A DNA stretch of 64,000 nt from Pseudomonadota bacterium. GTDB taxonomy: Bacteria; Pseudomonadota; Alphaproteobacteria; Rhizobiales; Devosiaceae. Positions 43,803 to 51,226 of this stretch are shown here, in pieces. The translations under genes and the position numbers were made by a program. The notes under the pieces are model-generated. The model made no database searches. It was not told the origin of the DNA and saw nothing but the letters and a program-made list of their open reading frames with translations. Each line of letters starts with the position of its first letter. Within the stretch, counting starts at the first letter, position 1. Where the stretch lies: NCBI GenBank assembly GCA_023388175.1, contig JAEWGT010000008.1, positions 124,001-188,000 of the forward strand, given 5' to 3'.

Positions 43803-45623
43803 ATGAGACGGATCGTTACTGCCCTGTTTTTTGTCTTGTGTCTTGGGGTCGTGCCTGCGCTGGCGCAGCCAACGCGTACCATCATTGTCATGGATGGTTC
43901 CGGCTCGATGTGGGGCCAGATCGATGGCCGGCCCAAACTCGAGATCGCACGAGAGACGGTCGGTCAGGTGCTTGACCAGATTCCGGCGGAACAGGAAATC
44001 GGCCTGATTGCCTATGGCCACCGCGAAAAAGGCAATTGCGGCGACATCGAGCTGGCGGTTCCGCCCGCTGCGGGAACCGGAGCTGCCATTTCACAGGCGG
44101 TAAACGGCATGCGTTTCCTCGGCAAGACGCCGCTGTCGGACGCGGTACGCCAGGCGGCCGACGCGCTTCGCTACACCGAGGACGCAGCAACAGTGGTGCT
44201 GGTGACCGACGGAATTGAAACCTGCAATGCCGATCCCTGCGCGCTGGCCATCGAGTTGGAACAGGCAGGGCTCAACTTCACCGCCCATGTCATCGGTCTT
44301 GGTCTTTCGCAGGCCGAAAGTGCCCAGATTTCGTGCCTGGCGACAGGCACCGGCGGGCGCTATTTCGACGCTGCGGACGCCGAAGGTCTCGCAGGTGCGC
44401 TTATGGAAACGGTGGCCTCATCCGAGCCGCTGCCGCCCACGCCTCCCGTGCAGCGGACATACTTCCCCGGCGCGCCCCTGATGCCTGAAATCGGCCTGCA
44501 GCCTACCGGCCAGACGACGGGAGCAGCAGAGGCTTCACTTGCCGCGTTCGATTTCCCCGCTGACGGCACGGCCGCGCAGTGCTCTGCGATCTGCACCGGT
44601 GACGGACAATGCGCCGCCTGGCGTTTCGAGCCCCCCGGCAGCTATTTCGTCGCGGAAGCGCGATGCGTCACCTATGGCGCGTCGAGCGAGATGGACTATG
44701 GCACCTTTGCTGAAGGCGAAGGCTGGGCTTCGGGCATCAAGGACGGAGTACTGATGCTGGTGCGGCCCTATATCGCCCAGGAGACGCTGCCCGAGGCGAG
44801 CATCGAGGCCCCCGAGACGGTACCGGCAGGGCAGCGATTCATCGTCGAATGGACCGGTCCGGCCATGGACCTCGATACAATCGAGATCGGTATTCCGGGC
44901 GACGGGGAGCGCTGGGCCTATGTCTATGTGTCCAAAGGCCAACCCGCCGAACTGCTCATGCCCGGCGAAGCCGGTGACTATGAACTGCGCTATAAATTCC
45001 GTGACCAGACCGTCATTGCCACGCGCGCCATCACCGCGATCGAGGCAGCCGTATCCATGACCGCGCCCGATCGCGCTTTGGCCGGAAGCGAAATCGCCGT
45101 TGGCTGGGTTGGCCCCGACGCGGACTACGACAACATTCAGCTCGCGGAAGTGGGCAGCGACAGCTATCTGAGCTACGCCTATGTGAGAGACAATAATCCG
45201 GTTCTTCTCACTCTGCCCGACGAGCCGGGCACCTATGAGCTCCGTTACAAACTGGCTGATACCGAAATTATCGCCACCCGCCCCATCGAGGTTGTCCCGG
45301 CTGAATCCGGGCTGTCCACCGACGAGGGCGCTCTTGTGCCGGTTCCCGTCACCCTTGCGGCGGAAATGGGCGATATGGATTTCAGTATCGTTTGGTCGGC
45401 GGTGCCCGTGCCGGGGCAGGGTTTGCCACCAGAAGCCTGGGCCTTGTCCGACGGCACTCCAGATCCCGTCAGCGCCGACTTCCTGCCCGGTGATTACGAC
45501 GTAAGAGGAGACGCTGGAGACCAGGTCTTTGCAGGGCGGATCAGCGTCAGGCCGGGCGCCACCAACAGTTTTCTCATTCCCGTTTCGCCCGAACTCAGCC
45601 CGGCAGGCGAGGACGCGACCTGA
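43803..45623 (+). CDS. Large secreted VWA-domain protein
   Basis: A 606-residue protein with signal peptide ALFFVLCLGVVPALA. A classical VWA domain follows at about 24-200, with complete MIDAS: VMDGSGSMWG, KTPLSDAV and VLVTDGIETC. Next is a Cys-rich PAN/apple-like module (about 250-325: QCSAICTGDGQCAAWRF, CVTYGASS). Then come two repeats of about 85 residues (from about 340 and 425) with the same skeleton: an AP(E/D)..A line, W(T/V)GPxxDxD, a Y-V segment, and a GxYELRYKxxxxxxIATRxI end. The last part (about 515-606) is another beta domain. The repeats look Ig-like. It should be periplasmic or surface-exposed with a role in adhesion or complex assembly. Confidence 0.85.
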   Translation: MRRIVTALFFVLCLGVVPALAQPTRTIIVMDGSGSMWGQIDGRPKLEIARETVGQVLDQIPAEQEIGLIAYGHREKGNCGDIELAVPPAAGTGAAISQAVNGMRFLGKTPLSDAVRQAADALRYTEDAATVVLVTDGIETCNADPCALAIELEQAGLNFTAHVIGLGLSQAESAQISCLATGTGGRYFDAADAEGLAGALMETVASSEPLPPTPPVQRTYFPGAPLMPEIGLQPTGQTTGAAEASLAAFDFPADGTAAQCSAICTGDGQCAAWRFEPPGSYFVAEARCVTYGASSEMDYGTFAEGEGWASGIKDGVLMLVRPYIAQETLPEASIEAPETVPAGQRFIVEWTGPAMDLDTIEIGIPGDGERWAYVYVSKGQPAELLMPGEAGDYELRYKFRDQTVIATRAITAIEAAVSMTAPDRALAGSEIAVGWVGPDADYDNIQLAEVGSDSYLSYAYVRDNNPVLLTLPDEPGTYELRYKLADTEIIATRPIEVVPAESGLSTDEGALVPVPVTLAAEMGDMDFSIVWSAVPVPGQGLPPEAWALSDGTPDPVSADFLPGDYDVRGDAGDQVFAGRISVRPGATNSFLIPVSPELSPAGEDAT

Positions 45624-45841
45624 ATTGCGATCAGTTCGCTGAGCCGTTGAGTGTCGGCCCTGGCGCCAGATTGCGGCGGGGTATTGAAACGAGGCTACCT
45701 TCAGCCTGACTGCGGACGCACCGGGCCAAGGCAGAACGCGCATTTCTAGGAGCGCCGGCTTAGGTAGGTCTTATAAATCAAGTATGTCTGGGGGAGCTTG
45801 GGTCGCCATAGTGTGCTCTTGAGCAACCAGGCGAGAAAGAA

Positions 45842-45917
45842 TGGCTCCGCGAGTAGGACTCGAACCTACGACCCAGCGATTAACAGTCGCTTGCTCTACC
45901 AACTGAGCTATCGCGGA
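45842..45917 (-). tRNA. tRNA-Asn (anticodon GTT)
   Basis: A cloverleaf on the minus strand with encoded CCA. The acceptor is TCCGCGA/TCGCGGA. The anticodon loop is CTGTTAA (GTT), and the T arm carries GTTCGAGTC. It stands alone between the VWA gene and mobA. Confidence 0.95.
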
Positions 45918-46011
45918 ACACTTCTTGCGCCCTCATTTCGAGAGCGAGGTCCGTGTAACCAAACTGATCCGGTTTGCCAAGCCCTCATTGCAAGACCATG
46001 TGAATAAGTTG

Positions 46012-46608
46012 TCATTTGTGCGCTGCGCCGGCACGGCGGCCCAGTGCGATCAGGTCGGCAAGGGTGTTGAGATTGGCAAACGGATCGGCCTTTTCATGCC
46101 CGGCCCAGTCCACTTTCGCGGCTCCGAGAGACTGTAGCAGAAATTTGGGACTGCGCGGCGGGGTATCGGCGAGGCGACGATTCAAGGCGTCCAGGCGATA
46201 GATGGCATTTGTGGGGTAAATCTGGTCACCCCATGCCGCAAAGGCTGCGTTGCTTTCTTCAGTGATGGACGCAATCATTCTTGCGGCGAAATCCCGTGGC
46301 AGAAAAGGGGTGTCGACGGCAACGGTGAGCAGCAGGTCGTCGGGGCCGGCGCTGGGGCGCAGATGGCGGACGGCAGCACTGATTCCCGCCATCGGACCTT
46401 CAAAATCGTCCGACGCGTCGGCGATTTCAACGCCGATCCCGAATCCGGGTGATGGGCCGGGGCCGGTTGAAACCAATATGCTGAGGCCGGACAATTTTTC
46501 GGCGACGCTGTTCAGCAGCGTCTTGCCGCCAATCCGCAGTCCAGCCTTGCGCACATCGCCCAGTCTTTCGCCGCGGCCTCCGGCGAGGATGAGCGCGTAG
46601 GTGGTCAC
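46012..46608 (-). CDS. mobA: MobA-like molybdenum cofactor guanylyltransferase
   Basis: A 198-residue NTP-transferase fold. It has the signature nucleotide loop LILAGGRGERLGDVRKAGLRIGG (Lys for the phosphates), VAVDTPFLPRD with the Asp that binds Mg, and a C-terminal ADPFANLNTLADL that is the MobA family end (F-x-N-x-N-T). It should attach GMP to molybdopterin. It overlaps the upstream BenE-type gene by 4 bases. Confidence 0.88.
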   Translation of the reverse strand: MTTYALILAGGRGERLGDVRKAGLRIGGKTLLNSVAEKLSGLSILVSTGPGPSPGFGIGVEIADASDDFEGPMAGISAAVRHLRPSAGPDDLLLTVAVDTPFLPRDFAARMIASITEESNAAFAAWGDQIYPTNAIYRLDALNRRLADTPPRSPKFLLQSLGAAKVDWAGHEKADPFANLNTLADLIALGRRAGAAHK

Positions 46609-47783
46609 TGCGGCCGGCTCTTGCGGAGCACAAGCATCAGGACAATGCCACCCACCAGCCCCCAGAAGGGCGCGCCGACGCCGATAATGGTGATTCCGGA
46701 CGCTGTGGCGACAAAGGTGAGAATGGCCGGCAGGCGTGAATCTTCATCGGCCAGCGCGCCTGCCAGCGAGGAGGAAAGGCTGGAGAGCAGGGCAAGGCCA
46801 GCCACGGCCTGAATCAGCAGCGGCGGGGACGCTGCGACGAAAGCAGCCGCGAGGCTGGCGAGCAGGCCAAGGGCCAGATAGGTAAAACCGGCCGCCACAG
46901 GCGCGGGCCAGCGGCGGGACGGGTCTGGATGGGCTTCCGGACCAGCGCAGATCGCGGCGGTAATCGCGGCAAGATTGCTGGTGACGCCACCGAACAGAGC
47001 CGTCAGCGCGCTGGCAAACCCGGTCAGCGTAAAAATCGGGGCAGGGCGGATCGCATAGCCATTGGCTTTCATCACCGCCACGCCGGGCAGGTTCTGCGAC
47101 GCCATGGTGACCACATAGAGCGGCAGGGCAATGCGGATCAGTGCGTCGAGCGTAAATTCGGGCATGACAAGCGCGAGGCTGGGCCATGCGCCATCGAATG
47201 TGCCGGGCGCCAGTCTGGTTGTGGTGGCCAGCAATATGCCGGTCACCAGCACGGCGATGGGCACGGCATAGCGGCGGGCAAACCGGAGGCCGAGCGCCCA
47301 GGCGGCCAGAATCGCGAGGCCATGCAGGGGCATTTCCGCGACCGCATTGATCGGCGCCAGGCACAGGACGAGCAGCATGCCGGCCAGCATTGCATTGGCT
47401 ATGGCGGCCGGGATGGCCGCCACCAGCTGGGCCAGAGGGCGGATGAAGCCGGTCAGCGCGATCAGTGCGGCGCAGGCGAGGAATGCGCCTGTCACTGCCG
47501 GGAATCCGCCCACGGGCTCACCGACGGTCAGCAGGAAGGCCAGTCCGGGCGTCGTCCAGGCGAAGCTGACCGGCATGCGGACGCGCCATGCCACGACGAT
47601 GTTGAGAATGCCGATGGCGATGCAGATGGAGAACAGACCTGACCCGGCCTGTTCCGGGGATGCGCCTGCGGCCGTCAAGGCCGCCAGCATCAGCGTGAAG
47701 GTGCTGGCATAGCCTACGATGGCAGCCAGCACACCGGCAATGATCGGCTGTGCATAGTCGCTGCGTTTGGCTGTGCTGGTCAT
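46605..47783 (-). CDS. BenE-family benzoate/H+ symporter-like transporter
   Basis: A 392-residue membrane protein with 11-12 helices. Family segments are VRMPVSFAWTTPGLAFL, the helix LPLYVVTMASQNLPGVAVM (benE motif) and GFASALTALFGGVTSNLAAITAAICAG. Relatives import benzoate, but no aromatic-degradation gene lies nearby, so the substrate is uncertain. It is translationally coupled to mobA, an unexpected partner. Confidence 0.9.
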   Translation of the reverse strand: MTSTAKRSDYAQPIIAGVLAAIVGYASTFTLMLAALTAAGASPEQAGSGLFSICIAIGILNIVVAWRVRMPVSFAWTTPGLAFLLTVGEPVGGFPAVTGAFLACAALIALTGFIRPLAQLVAAIPAAIANAMLAGMLLVLCLAPINAVAEMPLHGLAILAAWALGLRFARRYAVPIAVLVTGILLATTTRLAPGTFDGAWPSLALVMPEFTLDALIRIALPLYVVTMASQNLPGVAVMKANGYAIRPAPIFTLTGFASALTALFGGVTSNLAAITAAICAGPEAHPDPSRRWPAPVAAGFTYLALGLLASLAAAFVAASPPLLIQAVAGLALLSSLSSSLAGALADEDSRLPAILTFVATASGITIIGVGAPFWGLVGGIVLMLVLRKSRPQ

Positions 47784-47836
47784 GGCGATTCTCTGGACGA
47801 TGGTCGCGGGAAGCTATTCCTTTGCACAGGGCAAGG

Positions 47837-48049
47837 CTACCGCCGCCGTCCCGAGGGGCTGGCGCGCTTGAACTGGTCGGTCAGCGCCAGCAGCACGACC
47901 ATGTGCAGCCGTTCTGGGCTGTTGGGCGGCTTGAGGCATTTCACCCGCGAGGAAACGGTGTAGCGCGCGCCGTCATGTTCGCCAGTGGCCGTATAGACGA
48001 GGTATTTGCTGGCCTCGTCGTAATAGGCAGAGGTGACCTTGAATTGCAT
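47837..48049 (-). CDS. Small hypothetical protein
   Basis: A 70-residue soluble protein starting MQFKVTSAYYDEASK (48049); an in-frame start at 48070 would add seven residues. It forms a small beta-sheet pattern (KYLVYTATGEHDGARYTVSSRVK) ending in a basic tail KRASPSGRRR. No family is recognised. Confidence 0.5.
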   Translation of the reverse strand: MQFKVTSAYYDEASKYLVYTATGEHDGARYTVSSRVKCLKPPNSPERLHMVVLLALTDQFKRASPSGRRR

Positions 48050-48129
48050 CTCGTGCCTGCGAATATTCACGTCTTGGCAATCAGCCTATTGCATAAGGCA
48101 TTTGGCTCCAATAGGTACTGGCGCCGTGA

Positions 48130-48203
48130 GGCCGCGTGGCGGAATGGTTACGCAGCGGATTGCAAATCCGTGTATTCCGGTTCGATTCCGGACGTGGCCT
48201 CCA
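48130..48203 (+). tRNA. tRNA-Cys (anticodon GCA)
   Basis: A cloverleaf with encoded CCA. The acceptor is GGCCGCG/CGTGGCC (one G-U). The anticodon loop is TTGCAAA (GCA at 48162-48164), and the T arm is CCGGTTCGATTCCGG. Confidence 0.95.
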
Positions 48204-48302
48204 TTTCCCCCCAAAAAGAGACAGGTCGCCCGCCGATATTTTCGGGTGGAACATCCCGCGCGTCTGCAAGTTGCTTTCCATAGCCAATTACAGGAGAGCA
48301 CC

Positions 48303-48476
48303 GTGTCCAACCGCAAGGAACAATCTACCCCGGCTCCGCTCGAAACCGAACCCGGTACCCAGAAAGACGACAATATCGACGATCTGGGGCATAGGCCGGA
48401 TGGCAAGGAGCACGACCAGCCATTCTCCGATGAGGATGACGAGCGCAAAGAGCGCGACAAACCTCAAAGCCACTGA
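48303..48476 (+). CDS. Small, highly charged hydrophilic protein
   Basis: A 57-residue protein starting with GTG at 48303, preceded by AGGAGAG at a good distance. It contains no hydrophobic core: about half the residues are D, E, K or R, with a run DEDDERKERDKP at the end. The composition suggests an intrinsically disordered, possibly stress-related protein. It lies 100 bp behind tRNA-Cys. No family is known to me. Confidence 0.5.
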   Translation: MSNRKEQSTPAPLETEPGTQKDDNIDDLGHRPDGKEHDQPFSDEDDERKERDKPQSH

Positions 48477-48779
48477 TCCAGACAAAATTGTCGCGGATGC
48501 GCTTCCCCGGTTGCCAAGGCGCCGGGGTAGGCATATTCACGTCCAGCATATGGTCTTGTTCGACTGACCTTTGAAGCTGAAGGTCTGTCGCATGCCCTTC
48601 TTGTAATCTGCGTATGGGTCTTCTGCGGCCTGTGGAGAAAACCGGGTTTTCATGCCGATTGTGTTGCGCCTCGGTTACGCTGGCGCATGACGAGATGATT
48701 AAAGTTTTGTAGGGATTGCCCGGATCGGTTGTGCTCCCCATCTGCCGAGCATTAGTGTGATGGGGTCTGGAGGCGGCGA
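48477..48779. other. Gap before the TolC-type gene
   Basis: No coding region is credible in these 303 bp. A short hairpin GACCTT/AAGGTC (48566-48585) may end the small gene's transcript. The rest should hold the promoter of the outer-membrane protein gene, which I cannot place precisely. Confidence 0.4.
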
Positions 48780-50147
48780 ATGAAGTATCGTGAGTTTTTC
48801 GGGGCGAGCCTGCTTGCCATGGTTGTCGCCTGCAGTTCCATCGGCTCTGCGCAGGCACAGTCGATTTCGCAGGCACTCGCCGCCGCCTACGATCACGCGC
48901 CCGAATTGCAGGCCGCCGTGCTTGAGGCAAAGTCCTCGGCGGAACGGATCGTCCAGGCCAAATCGGCGATGATGCCGAACATATCGGCGTCGGTATCGGG
49001 CGGTCATGGGACGAGCCTGATCGGTGGCAGTTGGACCGCCGGCTCCACATCGCTCAGCACCAGCCTCGATTATTCGCAGAACATTTTTGACTCCGGGGCC
49101 ACAGCGGCGCAGATCGAAGCGGCGCGCGCCGGCGCCGAAGTTGCCGAGCTCCAGATCCGGACTTCGGAGCAGAGCGTCCTCTATCAGGTCGTCCAGGCCT
49201 ATATGAACGTATTGAGCGGCCGCCAGCTGCTCTCGCTGCGTCAGGACAATATTGCCTTTTTCCAGGCCCAGCTTCAGTCGGCGCAGGATCGGCTCGATGT
49301 GGGCGAGGGCACGCGAATCGATGTTGCGCAGGCACAGGCGCGACTGGCTCAGGTTCAGGCCGCCTATCAGGCGTCGCTGGGCAGCGTGCAAAGCGCTGAA
49401 GCCACTTTTGAGCGACTGGTCGGCATGCGCCCGCAGGGGCTCTCCACCAGCCATAGCTACACCAACCTGATCCCGAGCTCGATCGAGGCTGCGATTGCCG
49501 AGGCCGAGGCTGGGCATCCGGGTATTCTGCTGGCCAAGGCTGGCATTCGCGCTGCGCAGGCCGGGGTCGATATCGCGCAGGCCGGCTTCGGTCCGACTGC
49601 CGGCATTTCCGGTTCGTTGGGCAGCTCCTGGACAGGACCTGCTGGCGGAGCGCGTGACGGGCTCACGGCACAGGTCGGGTTCAGGATCAGCGTTCCGATC
49701 TATTCCGGTGGCCGGACGGGTTCGGCGGTGCGTCAGGCCAATCTTGGTCAGATCAAGTCGGAAGTGGATGCAATGTCCGCCTATGACCAGATCCGCGAGG
49801 CCGTCATCGCCGCATGGACTGGCATCCAAAGCGCCGATGCGCAGATCAATGCTGCTCAGGCAGGCGTGTCTTCCAGCAATACCGTGCTTGACGGGGTGAT
49901 CCAGGAACGCGATCTGGGCACGCGCACTACGCTCGACGTGCTCAATGCCCAGGCCGATCTCACCAGCGCCCGCGAAAATCTGATCAATGCCTCCAATGGC
50001 AAGGTGATCGCTACTTTTGCCCTTCTCAGCGCCATGGGGCGGCTGACGGCGACCGATCTGGCCCTGCCTGTGCAGGTCAAGACGGCCGTGCCTTATCGCG
50101 CGGCGGTCGAAGATGTCTGGCAGGAACTGCGCACCATCAACGAATAG
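48780..50147 (+). CDS. TolC-family outer-membrane efflux protein
   Basis: A 455-residue protein with signal peptide ASLLAMVVACSSIGSAQA and the two-fold repeated TolC/OEP pattern: SISQALAAAYDHAPELQAA, QNIFDSGATAAQIEAAR, then the second repeat with GFRISVPIYSGGRTGSAVRQA and ERDLGTRTTLDVLNAQADLTSA. The length matches TolC with a short C-terminal tail. It is the outer-membrane channel for type I secretion and RND-type pumps. No inner-membrane partner is encoded next to it. In this order (tolC-popZ-valS) it is typical of Hyphomicrobiales. Confidence 0.93.
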   Translation: MKYREFFGASLLAMVVACSSIGSAQAQSISQALAAAYDHAPELQAAVLEAKSSAERIVQAKSAMMPNISASVSGGHGTSLIGGSWTAGSTSLSTSLDYSQNIFDSGATAAQIEAARAGAEVAELQIRTSEQSVLYQVVQAYMNVLSGRQLLSLRQDNIAFFQAQLQSAQDRLDVGEGTRIDVAQAQARLAQVQAAYQASLGSVQSAEATFERLVGMRPQGLSTSHSYTNLIPSSIEAAIAEAEAGHPGILLAKAGIRAAQAGVDIAQAGFGPTAGISGSLGSSWTGPAGGARDGLTAQVGFRISVPIYSGGRTGSAVRQANLGQIKSEVDAMSAYDQIREAVIAAWTGIQSADAQINAAQAGVSSSNTVLDGVIQERDLGTRTTLDVLNAQADLTSARENLINASNGKVIATFALLSAMGRLTATDLALPVQVKTAVPYRAAVEDVWQELRTINE

Positions 50148-50170
50148 CAGCGCCCCACATTGCATTCATG

Positions 50171-50193
50171 GTGGCCGGGCATGTCCCGGCCAC
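50171..50193. repeat. RIME-like palindromic repeat, copy 3 (single unit)
   Basis: A perfect 9-bp hairpin, GTGGCCGGG/CCCGGCCAC around CATGT, lies 24 bp after the TolC-type gene. It has the same core as unit 1 of the copies at 23728 and 33041. The second unit is missing. Confidence 0.6.
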
Positions 50194-50333
50194 AACTTTT
50201 CGTGGAAGAAGCAATTGTTCGGCCTTGGGATGATTCCTAACGCCGCCTGTTACCGCTAAGGTATTGTTTACGAATCAGGACAAGGCGGCTGCGGACGCCG
50301 TTGTCCAGTCGGGCGCATGCGTAAGAGGCACTG

Positions 50334-51098
50334 ATGAACAAGCCGGCTGCTAAAGAACCGTCCATGGATGAAATCCTGTCGTCCATCCGGCAGATCATAG
50401 CCGATGACGATGCGGCGGCCACGCCGCGCCGGCCGGCCTTTCAGGCGGCGCCGCCGCCGATGCAGGCCGCTCCGGCCAAGCCGCTGGGCGATCAGGCCGA
50501 GCGCGACCTGTCTGATATGCTGGACGACATCGAGCCGCTGGCCCTGTCACCGTCTCAGATCGTCGAGGACAGCGCGGATTCGGCAGGGTTCAGCTTCGAT
50601 TCCATTCTTGCCGATACTGCCGGTGATGAAGCACCAAGCCTGGTCGAGGCCGAGGATGTCGCTTTCGAGGCCGATGACGATCTTCCCAGCTTTGATCCGA
50701 TGCCGACCCGTGCGCTGGAAGTTGAGCCGGAGCCCGAGCCTGAGCCGGATATCGTGGCTATGGTGGCGGCCCAGCCGGAACCAGTTTTTGAGCCCGAGCC
50801 CAAACCAGAACCGGCCTTCGAGCCTGAGCCAGTTCTGGCACAGGCGTCGCCGCTGCCCGATCCGACGCTGACTGCGGACATGACCGAAGAATTGCTGGAG
50901 CCGGCGACACGCGCCGCAGTTCGCGGGTCTATCAGCAAGCTCAATGCGCTGGGCATCGGCAATCCGGGCCTGACCATCGAGGCCATGATGCGCGACATGC
51001 TGCGCCCCATGCTGAAGGAATGGCTGGATGAAAACCTGCCATCCGTGGTCGAGCGCATGGTGGAAAAGGAACTTTCCCGCATTTCGCGCGGCGAGTGA
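50334..51098 (+). CDS. popZ: PopZ-like polar organising protein (DUF2497)
   Basis: A 254-residue acidic protein. A short N-terminal helix reads SMDEILSSIRQIIADDDAA, typical of PopZ. A long disordered linker of E/P/D residues includes a run of EPEPEPEP near residues 135-145. The C-terminal assembly domain is ALGIGNPGLTIEAMMRDMLRPMLKEWLDENLP, ending RMVEKELSRISRGE. PopZ forms a polar matrix that captures chromosome origins and cell-cycle regulators. valS follows 128 bp later. Confidence 0.9.
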   Translation: MNKPAAKEPSMDEILSSIRQIIADDDAAATPRRPAFQAAPPPMQAAPAKPLGDQAERDLSDMLDDIEPLALSPSQIVEDSADSAGFSFDSILADTAGDEAPSLVEAEDVAFEADDDLPSFDPMPTRALEVEPEPEPEPDIVAMVAAQPEPVFEPEPKPEPAFEPEPVLAQASPLPDPTLTADMTEELLEPATRAAVRGSISKLNALGIGNPGLTIEAMMRDMLRPMLKEWLDENLPSVVERMVEKELSRISRGE

Positions 51099-51226
51099 TA
51101 TTTCCGGGGTCTGAGGCGGTCGAAGCCCTGTTGACCCCGCACCCTGCATTTGCTTGAAGTCTGCCAACCTTTTTTCGACCCGCCACGGTCTTTGCCGGGC
51201 GGGTCGCTGCTGTTGCGAGTGACGTG

